From Acidimicrobiales bacterium (GTDB lineage: Bacteria > Actinomycetota > Acidimicrobiia > Acidimicrobiales > SZUA-35): DNA of 64,000 bases. Of this stretch, positions 42,991 through 52,280 are shown one piece after another. Below the pieces are notes generated by a model, which made no database searches, was not told where the DNA came from, and saw only the letters and a list, made by a program, of their open reading frames with translations. Position 1 is the stretch's first letter; each line of letters begins with the position of its first letter. The stretch spans positions 22,198 through 86,197 of the forward strand of contig JABDIY010000092.1 in assembly GCA_013003535.1 (NCBI GenBank). Direction: 5' to 3'. The position numbers and the translations under genes were made by a program.

Positions 42991-44112
42991 TCAGCCTGCC
43001 GAGGACTGGAAGTTCTTCATGAACTCGACCAGGGTTGTGACGGACTCGTCAGGAGTTGCGTTGTAGACACTGGCTCGGACGCCGCCCACCGACCGGTGAC
43101 CTTTCAGATTCAACATTCCGGCATCCTCCGCTTCGGTCAGGAACCGCTTCTCGTCAGATTCGTCCTGAAGCCGGAAAACGATGTTCATGTGAGACCGGTC
43201 CTCGAGTGCGACGGGGCTCCGGTAGAAACCGTCGCTGTTGTCGATCGCGGTGTAGATCTGTCCGGATCGTCGCGCCGCTCGGGTCTGCATGGCTTCGACA
43301 CCGCCGAGCTCTTCCTTCCATGCCAGAACCTTGCCCGTCACCCAGATCGGGAACACCGGCGGGGTGTTGGCCATGGAGTCGGCTGCGGCATGATAGGAAT
43401 AGTCCAGGTACGACGGGTTCTTGGGCGCAGCTTCAATCACACTGGTCCGAACGAAGACAACGGTGAGCCCGGCCGGGCCCAGGTTTTTCTGTGCGCCGCC
43501 ATAGACCAGGTCGAACAGGTCCCACGGGATCGGGCGGGACAGGTAATCGCTACTCATGTCTGCTACCAACGGCACGCCGGGATCGTGGAACTGGGCCATG
43601 CGAATTCCGCCGATGGTTTCGTTGCTGGTGACGTGCACAAATCGAGTTCCGGGGCTGACCTGAATATCGGAAATGCTGGGCATCGCTCGGAACCCGTCGG
43701 CGGCTCCTGTCCATGCCGTGTAGGTGTTCGGCCGAAGCAGCTTGGCATCCGCCACGGCCTTCTTGCCCCAGGTACCCGCCACGACGTACCCGATCGCATC
43801 GTCAGGCTTGGAGGCGTTCAGTGGTGCCATGGTGAACTGGAGCGTTGCGCCGCCCTGGAGGAGCAGCACCGAGAAGTCCTCGGGCACGTTGAACAAGCGC
43901 CGGAACCGATCGAGGGCGTCGTGGTGGATGGCGTCGTAGTCCGGACCGCGATGACTCATCTCTATGAGCGACATCCCGGTGCCGTTGAAGTCGACCAGTT
44001 CGGCGGCGACTTCCTGAAGCACAGTGAGCGGGAGTGCACAAGGTCCGGCGCTGAAGTTGTACGCCCGCAGTGATTCTGCAACGGCTACGGCATCTGTTGG
44101 TGTTGAGGTCAT
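42991..44112 (-). CDS. serC: Phosphoserine aminotransferase
   Basis: 373 aa PLP enzyme converting 3-phosphohydroxypyruvate to phosphoserine. It begins with YNFSAGPCALPLTVLQEVAAEL and has SHRGPDYDAI and the PLP Lys in GGAQKNLGPAGL. The long actinobacterial form is indicated by its extra N-terminal residues. SD AAGGAAAC upstream; 42 nt downstream of serA. Confidence 0.95.
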   Translation of the reverse strand: MTSTPTDAVAVAESLRAYNFSAGPCALPLTVLQEVAAELVDFNGTGMSLIEMSHRGPDYDAIHHDALDRFRRLFNVPEDFSVLLLQGGATLQFTMAPLNASKPDDAIGYVVAGTWGKKAVADAKLLRPNTYTAWTGAADGFRAMPSISDIQVSPGTRFVHVTSNETIGGIRMAQFHDPGVPLVADMSSDYLSRPIPWDLFDLVYGGAQKNLGPAGLTVVFVRTSVIEAAPKNPSYLDYSYHAAADSMANTPPVFPIWVTGKVLAWKEELGGVEAMQTRAARRSGQIYTAIDNSDGFYRSPVALEDRSHMNIVFRLQDESDEKRFLTEAEDAGMLNLKGHRSVGGVRASVYNATPDESVTTLVEFMKNFQSSAG

Positions 44113-44154
44113 TCAAGTTTCCTTACGGTATTTCCGGCGACTGCGGCGCGCGGA

Positions 44155-45372
44155 CTACTGGCCCACAACAGAGACGCCAATGATGTTGGGGAGAGCGGTT
44201 AGTTCGTCCAACTTTCCAGGGTCCGGGACTTCGCTCACGTGGATCGTTGCCACGGCGGCGCCATTGTCACCGGCGAACAACTCGTTCTCCATCTGTTTCA
44301 CGTTGATTCCGGCCGAACGCAAGAGCACGAAGATCGAGGCGAGCACCCCAACCTTGTCGTGATGTTTGATGATGAGGGTGGCCATACCGGTGGGCTCGGT
44401 CTGGATATTCACAACGTTGACCGGGTTGCCACGGATGAACGCTTGAATGGTTTCCACGGTGCCATCGGCCACCGATTGTTGCGCTTGGGCCGTGGAGGCA
44501 CCGATGTGGTGGGTCCCGACCACATTGGGATGGGCTGCGATCGCTGACACGAAACTCCCCGCAGCCGTTTTTGGCTCGTTGGCATAGACGTCGAGACCGG
44601 CGCGGAGGCCGTTGTTCAGCGCGTCGAGTAGAGCCACTTCATCGACCACCTCGCCGCGGCTGGTGTTGAGAAGGATTGCGCCGGGTTTCAGTTGAGCGAG
44701 GAATTGCGCATTGACCATGCCAACCGTGGACGCGGCTTTTGGCACGTGAATCGAGACCACGTCGGCATCGGCCAGCAAGACTGCCTCGTCTTCGACGATG
44801 CGGATTCCGATCGAACGGATCTTCTGTTGAACGTCTTCGGAACGGTGATCTTTCCGCACGGCGGAGACGGTCATGCCAAACCCCTTGGCTCGCTGAGCCA
44901 CGGCCAAACCGATGTCACCCAGACCGATGATGGCGAGGTGCTTTCCCAACAGACCATCAGCCTCGCTGTAGACCCCCTTGTTCCAGGTGCCGCTTCGGAG
45001 TTCGGTGGCGTTGTCGGCGATCCTCCGATCGATGCTGAGAAGAAGACCCATGGTCAGTTCTGCCACCGCCACCGCATTCCGCCCGGGGACGTTGCATACA
45101 TACACACCGGCCTGAGATGCGGCGGTGGTGTCGATGTTGTCTACCCCTGCGCCGGCCCGGACGATGAATTGCAGATTGGAGGCTGCCTCGATCGTCTCGG
45201 CGCTCACCTTGGTGCTTCGAACTACCAGACCCTGGTAGGAGCCGATCGCCGAGGGAAGATCATCGATCCCAAGGCTTGGCTCCACATCACACTGGACTCC
45301 CATTTCAACGAGTGGATGCAGGCGGTCCTTGGGAATTGAATCTGCAAAAAGGACCCGCAAAGGGGTGGGCAT
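44155..45372 (-). CDS. serA: D-3-phosphoglycerate dehydrogenase
   Basis: 405 aa from ATG 45372, with AGGAGAGA 8 nt upstream; the track start at 45534 is not supported. NAD-binding GLGDIGLAVAQRAKG, catalytic Arg in RAGAGVDNIDT, Glu and His in the NTSRGEVVDE and HHIGAS blocks. The C-terminal ACT domain (GMATLIIKHHDKVGVLASIFVLLRSAGI) suggests feedback control by serine. It lacks the larger intervening domain of the mycobacterial enzyme. First gene of serA-serC-DUF1015. Confidence 0.94.
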   Translation of the reverse strand: MPTPLRVLFADSIPKDRLHPLVEMGVQCDVEPSLGIDDLPSAIGSYQGLVVRSTKVSAETIEAASNLQFIVRAGAGVDNIDTTAASQAGVYVCNVPGRNAVAVAELTMGLLLSIDRRIADNATELRSGTWNKGVYSEADGLLGKHLAIIGLGDIGLAVAQRAKGFGMTVSAVRKDHRSEDVQQKIRSIGIRIVEDEAVLLADADVVSIHVPKAASTVGMVNAQFLAQLKPGAILLNTSRGEVVDEVALLDALNNGLRAGLDVYANEPKTAAGSFVSAIAAHPNVVGTHHIGASTAQAQQSVADGTVETIQAFIRGNPVNVVNIQTEPTGMATLIIKHHDKVGVLASIFVLLRSAGINVKQMENELFAGDNGAAVATIHVSEVPDPGKLDELTALPNIIGVSVVGQ

Positions 45373-45543
45373 GGAGCGGTCTCTCCTGGTTCGGCCTTCC
45401 CTCGGTGTGAAACGGACGGAAGGGGATCTCGGGCCGAGACTAGAGGTTGTACGCGGGTGTGTCGAACGACACGGGGACTTTTCCGGTTGCGCTGTCTCAC
45501 CTCCGGACCTGTGTGAAACGGCGTTCCATGGCATTATGGGATC

Positions 45544-46830
45544 GTGCTCGGTAGGCGCCTGTTGATCGGGCTAGTTGCCACCGTCGCCTGTAGCGCGCCT
45601 CAGCCCAACGCCGAATCCGTCACTCACACCCCACCTGAGAGCACGGCACCGACGATCGGAGTTGCGGCATCATCTCCGGACCCGGCCATAACAACGGCGC
45701 GCTCCAATTCCGCAAGCCAGGTGGCGGCCATGCGGGCAGTGGACACCTTCCTCCATGCCGCAGTCGCCCGCGACTTCGAGCATGCCGCGGAACTCTGGGA
45801 TGGTCGAGATGCTGATGATGTTGCCGGATTCTGCTTTTCAGGCTGCCGCGGGAACCGAGTGGTTGCTTCCAGCCCTGGGGACGCTCCCACTGCGATGAAG
45901 GTGTTCGTCCAGAGCGGCCCAGACACGTTGGCCCTGACCGCTCACCAGCGACGCGGCCAGTGGAGAATTGTCAGCGGGATACCGGACAAGATGCGCCGCA
46001 ACCAACCCGAGCAATCGGCCGGTCTCAACCAGCTGACGGCTGCAGTGACGGCTCGTGGTGGCCGCCTGGTGCTCGGCTGGGATGGTGCGGTCGAGATCAT
46101 TGACTGGCGAGGTTCAACCTGGCTTCGCCATCCCTCTATTCGCAAAGCCGTCAATAGTTGGCAGAACGGATGGATCCACGGAGACGGGGCATTCACCTCG
46201 GTGAGTGATCCGACCCTGCGTTGTCCCTACCCGACCAGAGGTGATGATGGCTCGCCTCTCACAGCAGTGGGAATTGGCCGCGTGGAAGGGCGGCTGGTAG
46301 CGCAGGTTTCGAAAGCGTCCGGCGGGGAATCGTTCATCGTGGATTGTGCAACGGGTGATTTTGTTGACCGCCCGCTGATCTACTCGCGCGGCGGAAGTTC
46401 GGCGTTTCGCCTGCGACTTGAGGCTGGAATGACCGTCCTCTCCCTCAAAGCTGATTCGATTGGAAACGTTGTGATCGAGCGCCAAGACGGCGTCCGCATC
46501 AGTGAGGACCGCGCCACCGCGGTCCGCCTCGCACCAAACGGATCGTCGTTGGCCTACATCGATCGCACCAGCGGCACGCGCGGGGTAGAGAGTCGGTTCT
46601 CTTCGCGCCGCCTCGTCTTGAGGGATACGGCCACCGGTCTCCTTCTCGGCGATTGGCTCTTCGACCAGCCTCTTATCGACGAGGTCTTATGGAACGGCGA
46701 ATGGATTGTGGTTACCACCGATGGCCAGGTTGGAGAACGCTCGCTGCCTCCTTTGATGATTGCAATTCAACCCAGAACGGGTGTGCAGTTGACCGCTCGG
46801 ACCACGGCACTGGCACTCGCCCTCGACTAG
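45544..46830 (+). CDS. Exported protein, possible lipoprotein
   Basis: 428 aa, GTG start. A short signal (RRLLIGLVATVACS) ends in ACS with a lipobox-like VAC, though -3 is Thr, so lipidation is uncertain. A Thr/Pro/Ser spacer follows, then an NTF2-like region (AAVARDFEHAAELWDG) and a beta-rich C-terminal half with propeller-like repeats (LAPNGSSLAYIDRTSG). No known family. CATTAT 6 nt before the start may be its -10 element. Confidence 0.6.
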   Translation: MLGRRLLIGLVATVACSAPQPNAESVTHTPPESTAPTIGVAASSPDPAITTARSNSASQVAAMRAVDTFLHAAVARDFEHAAELWDGRDADDVAGFCFSGCRGNRVVASSPGDAPTAMKVFVQSGPDTLALTAHQRRGQWRIVSGIPDKMRRNQPEQSAGLNQLTAAVTARGGRLVLGWDGAVEIIDWRGSTWLRHPSIRKAVNSWQNGWIHGDGAFTSVSDPTLRCPYPTRGDDGSPLTAVGIGRVEGRLVAQVSKASGGESFIVDCATGDFVDRPLIYSRGGSSAFRLRLEAGMTVLSLKADSIGNVVIERQDGVRISEDRATAVRLAPNGSSLAYIDRTSGTRGVESRFSSRRLVLRDTATGLLLGDWLFDQPLIDEVLWNGEWIVVTTDGQVGERSLPPLMIAIQPRTGVQLTARTTALALALD

Positions 46831-46869
46831 TCGCAAGGCAGGATCACCCTTAGCGGGCACACTGATGAC

Positions 46870-47355
46870 GTGACCGAAATAAGCCGCAAACTGGCCAAAG
46901 TTGTAACCGTGTCCGATGGCGTCATTCACGGGACTCGGGAAGACAAGAGCGGCGACGCATTGTCAGCTCGGCTCGAAGCCGACGGTTGGGAGATTGTTGA
47001 TCGGCGTCAGATCGAAGATGGGGTGGAGTCCGTTCGGGACACCTTGATCGCACTGGCCGACGGCTTCAACGGGCTCATCGTCACCACAGGAGGAACCGGC
47101 TTCGGGCCACGAGACCTGACCCCCGAAGGAACCAGTGCAGCACTGGAACGGGAGGCCGATGGTATGGCCGAAGCCATGCGTTTGACCAATCCAAATGGGC
47201 TCGGTCGGCTCAGCCGAGCCCGGGCCGGGACCCGCGGCCAGGCGGTGATCATCAACACCCCCGGCTCCACCAAGGGAACCGTGGAAACACTGGAGGCCGT
47301 CCTTGATGTCTTGCCGCACGCCGTTGATCTCGTCGGCGGAGGGCGACCGCACTGA
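46870..47355 (+). CDS. moaB: MoaB/Mog-type molybdopterin adenylyltransferase
   Basis: 161 aa. TVSDGVIHGTREDKSG, TTGGTGFGPRDLTPEGT and INTPGSTKGTVETLE are the standard motifs of the MoaB/MogA fold, which adenylylates molybdopterin. GTG start. The next gene, ribD, begins inside its stop (TGATG), so translation is coupled although the pathways differ; both use GTP-derived precursors. Confidence 0.9.
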   Translation: MTEISRKLAKVVTVSDGVIHGTREDKSGDALSARLEADGWEIVDRRQIEDGVESVRDTLIALADGFNGLIVTTGGTGFGPRDLTPEGTSAALEREADGMAEAMRLTNPNGLGRLSRARAGTRGQAVIINTPGSTKGTVETLEAVLDVLPHAVDLVGGGRPH

Positions 47356-48386
47356 TGGTCAATGACCGGTCCCCTATAGGCCATGAGTTGTCGGAAACGA
47401 TGATGGGTCGAGCGATCGCGCGCGCTGCGCACAGCCGGCTCCTCGCGCCGCCGAACCCGTGGGTGGGCGCCGTGCTGGTGTGCGACGACGGAACGTCGTT
47501 CGAGGGTGGGACCCAGCGGCCGGGGGACAGGCATGCCGAGCGGATGGTGCTCGATCGCGCTGGCAGTAGGGCCCGAGGTGCAACGCTTTATGTAACGCTG
47601 GAGCCCTGTTCCCATACCGGCCGCACCGGTCCTTGTGTGGGGGCGATCATCGAGGCACAGGTCGGAGCGGTCGTGGTCGCCGTGCTGGATCCGGACCATC
47701 GAGTCGCCGGAACGGGGGTCAGCCAGCTGAGGGATGCCGGAATAGAGGTGACGGTTGGGCCAGGTGCCCAGGCCGTTCAACAGCAACTCCGGCCGTATCT
47801 CCACCACCGCGTCACGGGCAGACCGTGGGTGATCAACAAGATCGCTTCGACGATCGATGGGCGAACGGCCGCGCCCGATGGGACTTCGCAATGGATCACT
47901 GGGCCCGAGGCCAGAGCTGACGCCCATCGTTTGCGAGCCGAAAGCGACGCGATCCTGGTTGGCGCAGGAACGGTTCGTAGCGACAACCCTCGGTTGACCG
48001 TACGCAACGTGACTGCTCCCGATGGCTTGCCGCCCAGGGAGCCCCGCCGAATCGTGCTGGGTTCTGCTCCGGCCGATGCCCGAATTCATCCGTGCACCGA
48101 ATATCGAGGCGACCTGGGCGCCCTTTTGGATCGTTTGGGCTCCGAGGGCATCTTGCAGCTGATGCTCGAAGGCGGCGCTCGCGTGGCGCACGCATTTCAC
48201 TCCGAGCGTCTCATCAATCTCTACGTTCACTATTTGGCGGCGGCAGTCATGGGCGGCAGCGACGGATCGCCGGTGTTTGACGGCATCGGTGCGGCCACGA
48301 TTAGCGATCTCTGGCGGGGGCAGGTTGCCTCGATCGCCCAACTCGGTGACACACTGAGAGTGGACATCCTTCCAATCCCCGATTGA
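47355..48386 (+). CDS. ribD: Riboflavin deaminase-reductase RibD
   Basis: 343 aa bifunctional enzyme. Residues ~15-135 are the deaminase with zinc ligands in RHAERM (His) and LEPCSHTGRTGPC (Cys pair). Residues ~155-343 are the reductase (VINKIASTIDGRTAAPDG, ILVGAGTVRSDNPRLTVR, LEGGARVAHAF). It converts the GTP cyclohydrolase product in two steps. Overlaps moaB by 1 nt; ribE follows 25 nt later. No FMN riboswitch is seen upstream. Confidence 0.95.
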   Translation: MVNDRSPIGHELSETMMGRAIARAAHSRLLAPPNPWVGAVLVCDDGTSFEGGTQRPGDRHAERMVLDRAGSRARGATLYVTLEPCSHTGRTGPCVGAIIEAQVGAVVVAVLDPDHRVAGTGVSQLRDAGIEVTVGPGAQAVQQQLRPYLHHRVTGRPWVINKIASTIDGRTAAPDGTSQWITGPEARADAHRLRAESDAILVGAGTVRSDNPRLTVRNVTAPDGLPPREPRRIVLGSAPADARIHPCTEYRGDLGALLDRLGSEGILQLMLEGGARVAHAFHSERLINLYVHYLAAAVMGGSDGSPVFDGIGAATISDLWRGQVASIAQLGDTLRVDILPIPD

Positions 48387-48411
48387 TCAACTCTGAAAGA
48401 GGCTGGAACCC

Positions 48412-48984
48412 GTGTTTACCGGCATTGTGGAAGAACTAGGTTCGGTCGCTGCCCGTGATGGCGGGCGACTCCGCTTTCATTGTTCCAAAGTGCTCGAGGA
48501 CGTAGCGATGGGGGCGTCCATCGCCGTCAACGGATGCTGTCTCACGGTTGTGGACTGGGACGCCGATGCTGGGTGGTGGGAGGCAGACGTCACCCAGGAG
48601 AGTTTTGACCGCACTCAGTTAGGCGACCTGACACCGGGGGATCCGATCAATTTGGAACGCCCGGTTCGTCTTGAAGATCGACTGGGCGGTCATCTGGTTC
48701 AAGGACATGTGGATGCGGTTGGCGAGATCATCGAGCCGATACCTGACCTCCACGTCAGCGTGCCTGAGCCCCTTCACCGCTACCTGGTGGAGAAGGGCTC
48801 GGTCACTGTAGATGGGATTTCGCTCACCGTCGTGAAACCGACGGAGCAAGGTTTCACGGTTGCGGTGATTCCGCACACTGGGCAGGTCACCACGTTGGGC
48901 CACAAGGGTGTAGGTGACAGAGTGAACATAGAGGTAGACGTCATGGCGAAGTACGCCGAGAAGCTGTTGGAGGGACACAGATGA
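48412..48984 (+). CDS. ribE: Riboflavin synthase alpha chain
   Basis: 190 aa with two repeated barrel domains, starting MFTGIVEELG; SVTVDGISLTVV is in the second repeat. It dismutates two lumazines to riboflavin. GTG start after GAAAGAGGCTGG. Overlaps ribBA by 4 nt. Confidence 0.95.
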   Translation: MFTGIVEELGSVAARDGGRLRFHCSKVLEDVAMGASIAVNGCCLTVVDWDADAGWWEADVTQESFDRTQLGDLTPGDPINLERPVRLEDRLGGHLVQGHVDAVGEIIEPIPDLHVSVPEPLHRYLVEKGSVTVDGISLTVVKPTEQGFTVAVIPHTGQVTTLGHKGVGDRVNIEVDVMAKYAEKLLEGHR

Positions 48985-50267
48985 GCGAATCCGAAGTCGA
49001 AGCCCTGGTTGAATCGGACGAGGCGGAACTCGAGCTTGAAGGGATTGACCGCACTCACGTATTCGATTCCGTTCCCGAAGCTTTGGCGGCCATCGCTCGC
49101 GGCGAAATCGTTGTGGTGGTCGACGATGAGGACCGAGAGAACGAAGGCGACCTCATCATGGCCGCCCAGTTCGCCACCGAGGGAAAGATGAGCTTCTTCG
49201 TCAACAACACCAGCGGTGTGATCTGCGCTCCGGTCACCAGCGAGCGTGCCGATGAGCTGGACCTGCCGCTCATGGTGCAGCAGAACACCGAGGTGATGCG
49301 CACTGCGTTCACCGTGAGCGTGGACTATCGGCACGGGACCTCCACCGGAATAAGCGCTCACGATCGGGCGCTTACGTTGCGTGCCCTGGTAGATACCAAG
49401 GCGCGTCCGGGAGACTTCGCTCGGCCGGGTCACATTTTTCCGCTTCGGGCCCGTGAGGGTGGGGTGCTCAAACGGGCCGGTCATACCGAGGCCGCTATCG
49501 ATCTTTGCACGATGGCCGGCGTGGAGCCGGTTGGTGTTCTCTGTGAGATCGTCCGGCCCAACGGAACTATGGCCCGCGTGCCCGACTTGGTGAAGTTCTG
49601 TAAAGAACACAAGCTCGTATTCATCTCAATCGCCGACCTCGTTCGGTATCGGCGCCGGACCGAGAAGTTGGTACGCCGGGTCAGCGAGGCCAACATCCCA
49701 ACCGACGCTGGTGAGTTCAACGCCATCGTGTATGAGTCCACGCTTGATCACGAAGAACACGTGGCTTTTGTCATGGGAGATCTGCGTCTAGCTGAGGAGC
49801 CGTTGATCCGGGTCCACTCCGAGTGTCTGACGGGCGATATTTTCGGTTCCCACCGATGCGACTGTGGTCCTCAGTTGAGGATGGCCATGCAGGAAATCGC
49901 CGCAAGCGGAGCCGGTGCACTGGTCTATCTGCGTGGTCACGAGGGAAGGGGCATCGGGTTGGGCCACAAGATTCGGGCCTACAGCCTCCAAGAACAAGGC
50001 CTGGACACCGTAGACGCCAACACCCAGCAGGGTTTGCCGATCGACAGCAGAGAGTACGGGATCGGGGCCCAGATTCTTGTGGATCTCGGGGTCACCAAGA
50101 TGCGTCTCATGACGAACAACCCTTCGAAATACGGGGGTCTAGATGGCTTTGGCCTCGAGATCACCGAACGGGTGCCTCTTCAGACCGTGCCAACCGCCGC
50201 AAACATCGAGTATCTGAGGACCAAGGCCGATCGAATGGGACACTTTCTCAGCTTCGACAACGACTAG
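48981..50267 (+). CDS. ribBA: DHBP synthase / GTP cyclohydrolase II
   Basis: 428 aa bifunctional. The first half makes dihydroxybutanone phosphate: DDEDRENEGDLIMAAQ, HGTSTGISAHDRALT, HTEAAIDL. The second half is GTP cyclohydrolase II, with zinc Cys in RVHSECLTGDIFGSHRCDCGPQL and the GTP region LRGHEGRGIGLGHKI. An unusual ~30-residue acidic head (SEVEALVESDEAELELEGIDRT) precedes the first domain. Its stop overlaps that of the convergent channel gene. Confidence 0.96.
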   Translation: MSESEVEALVESDEAELELEGIDRTHVFDSVPEALAAIARGEIVVVVDDEDRENEGDLIMAAQFATEGKMSFFVNNTSGVICAPVTSERADELDLPLMVQQNTEVMRTAFTVSVDYRHGTSTGISAHDRALTLRALVDTKARPGDFARPGHIFPLRAREGGVLKRAGHTEAAIDLCTMAGVEPVGVLCEIVRPNGTMARVPDLVKFCKEHKLVFISIADLVRYRRRTEKLVRRVSEANIPTDAGEFNAIVYESTLDHEEHVAFVMGDLRLAEEPLIRVHSECLTGDIFGSHRCDCGPQLRMAMQEIAASGAGALVYLRGHEGRGIGLGHKIRAYSLQEQGLDTVDANTQQGLPIDSREYGIGAQILVDLGVTKMRLMTNNPSKYGGLDGFGLEITERVPLQTVPTAANIEYLRTKADRMGHFLSFDND

Positions 50268-51088
50268 ACCGCCAGCCTTTGTGAACTCTGCCCTTCGTCG
50301 AGGAGGCGCTCGATGAATTTCTCGGCGTTGATCATCACGTCATCCTCTCCGACCTGATCGAACGGGTCTTCGAGGTGCTCTTGGATGTTGTCCAGACTCA
50401 CCAGAATCACACTCAGCAGAATGGGCATCACGAAGGTCAGTTCGGTGGCGAAGTTCTCGGCCTCGTAGGCGAAGTAGGGTCCGTAGATCACGGGCAGAAC
50501 GTAGATGAACACCTTCGAGTAGGTCCGAAGCGTAAGTGGTGTTCGGTATTGATACACGTGCTTGATGTGTTCGAAGGAGATCATCATCTTCGACAGAAAC
50601 TGGTTGCATCGAGACGCTTCGCCCGATGGTAAGCCTCGGTCCCGGAGCCCGTTGATGAACAGCGACAGGTCCGAGAAAGCGGCGTACACCCGGGGCTCGT
50701 GAATCGGCATCTCGGACACCGGATTTACGAAAAGCGTGCGGCAGGAGTCCAGGAGCTCGAACAGCCGAGCCCGCACATCGGCCTGAAGATGTTCATTCGT
50801 GTCAGGGAACCAGTCACGGGTGGCGAAGTAGATCGCGCGCCCATGAGCCTTGATCGCGCCGTAGTCGTCAAGCGCGGCCTCGCGCCGCTTGTAGGCACCG
50901 CCGATGGAGAACACGATCGGGAAGATCACGGCTGTTCCCACCAGCGTCAACGGGAAATCACCGGTCCACTCGAGCCGCCGACAGGTCCAGGTGGACAGAC
51001 ATGCCAGCACCGTCACGACGACCGTCTGGAGATTCACGATCGAACGAATACTCCGATACGCACGGCTTATCTGAGTTGAGGAGCTCAT
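50264..51088 (-). CDS. Bestrophin-like (UPF0187) membrane channel
   Basis: 274 aa. The first two spans (TVVVTVLACLSTWTC, FPLTLVGTAVIFPIVFSIGGAYKRREAALDDY) and the late pair (VFIYVLPVIYGPYFAYE, LTFVMPILLSVILVSLDNIQEHLEDPFDQVGEDDVMI) follow the bestrophin layout, including the PF-DDV block. These form pentameric anion or cation channels; ion choice is unknown. It ends in a 4-nt tail overlap with ribBA. Confidence 0.75.
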   Translation of the reverse strand: MSSSTQISRAYRSIRSIVNLQTVVVTVLACLSTWTCRRLEWTGDFPLTLVGTAVIFPIVFSIGGAYKRREAALDDYGAIKAHGRAIYFATRDWFPDTNEHLQADVRARLFELLDSCRTLFVNPVSEMPIHEPRVYAAFSDLSLFINGLRDRGLPSGEASRCNQFLSKMMISFEHIKHVYQYRTPLTLRTYSKVFIYVLPVIYGPYFAYEAENFATELTFVMPILLSVILVSLDNIQEHLEDPFDQVGEDDVMINAEKFIERLLDEGQSSQRLAV

Positions 51089-51153
51089 GATGTCTCATCG
51101 GTGCCTTGCAAACGCTGTTGAGAATGTCTGGCTCGGAGGCGCCGGATGGCCGC

Positions 51154-51996
51154 TCAGAGAATGGCGTCGGTAGGCAGGGCAACGATGTCGGTGGCCCCAA
51201 GGTCTCGAAGCTCCTGGAGGCGCCGCCAGAGGTCGTTCTTCTCCACTACCATGTGAGCCGCCACACGATCGGAGCGCCCCGCCAAGGGCAGCACCGTGGG
51301 GGAGTCCAAGCCGTGGAAGACCTTGGTGAGGTCATCCACACGATCGGCGTCGATGTGCAGCATCACATAGTGGGTGCGGCGAGCGGCGAGGGCGGCAGAC
51401 ACGCGCAGCCGCATCAAATCGATGGCGTCGGCATTGGCCTCCGGGGCCGTGACGAATGTTGCCTCGCATGCATGGACTTCTTCAAGCACCCGCAGGCGGT
51501 TGCGGATCAGTGAACCACCTGTTTCGCGGAGGTCCACGATGGCATCAGCCAATCCGACGGCACAGACACCTTCTAGCGCCCCGCCCATGCTCACTACGGT
51601 GGCATCAATAGCGCGAGCTGCGAAGAAGCGTTCGGTCCAGGCTGGCAAATGAGTGGCCACCGTTTTGCCGGCGAGATCGGAGGCACTGGTCCAAGACTCG
51701 TCTTCCCGACATGCCACCACAAGGTCGGAACGGGCAAACCCCAGGGGGACGGTTGGCCAGGCTTCGATAGCGTTTTCCAGCGCGGTATCAGTGGAGATGA
51801 ACGCGGCATCTAGTCGACCGGCTCTCAGCCAGGCTGCGGCATCACCGGGTCGCATTTCGATGAACTCGATTCCTTCGGTCAAATTGGAGGCGTTGAGACC
51901 CGAGCTCACTCGGTAGCCGGCTTGACGAAGGAGCTGGATCGTTTGGTCTCGAAGTCGGCCCTTGGAAGGAACGGCAACACGCAAGACGGCGTTCAT
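51154..51996 (-). CDS. hisG: ATP phosphoribosyltransferase, long form
   Basis: 280 aa first enzyme of histidine synthesis. RVAVPSKGRLRD and DAIVDLRETGGSL are the ATP/PRPP site; the C-terminal ~75 residues are the regulatory domain of the HisZ-independent long form, which binds histidine. ATGA overlap with hisE upstream. Confidence 0.94.
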   Translation of the reverse strand: MNAVLRVAVPSKGRLRDQTIQLLRQAGYRVSSGLNASNLTEGIEFIEMRPGDAAAWLRAGRLDAAFISTDTALENAIEAWPTVPLGFARSDLVVACREDESWTSASDLAGKTVATHLPAWTERFFAARAIDATVVSMGGALEGVCAVGLADAIVDLRETGGSLIRNRLRVLEEVHACEATFVTAPEANADAIDLMRLRVSAALAARRTHYVMLHIDADRVDDLTKVFHGLDSPTVLPLAGRSDRVAAHMVVEKNDLWRRLQELRDLGATDIVALPTDAIL

Positions 51997-52277
51997 GAGC
52001 GGCGGCCCTCCAGTACGGAGAGGAAGGCGGTTGGTTCGATTCCCGCACCCGCCAATCCGACCATGAGGTGGTACACCAGATCTGCTGCTTCGTTGGCTGC
52101 CAGGATTGGGTCGACCGCGGGTCGGTTGAGTTCCAGGCAGACCTCGAAGGCCTCCTCCATGATCTTGCGTTGATTGAATTCAGGGTCACCCAGGAGTTTG
52201 GCGGTGTAGGAAGAAGTCGGGTCTGCGTCTGAGCGGGCGGTGATGACGGCAGCCAGGTCATCAAGAATGGTGGACAT
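51993..52277 (-). CDS. hisE: Phosphoribosyl-ATP pyrophosphatase
   Basis: 94 aa, all-alpha MazG-like fold. KLLGDPEFNQRKIMEEAFEV has the metal-binding Glu residues and EAADLVYHLMVGL the second site. Second step of histidine synthesis. It starts 3 nt after ribH, an unusual partner. Confidence 0.93.
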   Translation of the reverse strand: MSTILDDLAAVITARSDADPTSSYTAKLLGDPEFNQRKIMEEAFEVCLELNRPAVDPILAANEAADLVYHLMVGLAGAGIEPTAFLSVLEGRRS

Positions 52278-52280
52278 GTC

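Noticed and set aside
43096-44073. 325-aa plus-strand ORF over serC
   Set aside because: Antisense to serC; no signal of a real protein.
47300-47400. FMN riboswitch before ribD
   Set aside because: ribD overlaps moaB; there is no leader and no RFN-type sequence.
47007-48341. 444-aa minus-strand ORF over moaB and ribD
   Set aside because: Shadow of two clear genes; Arg/His-rich with no motifs.
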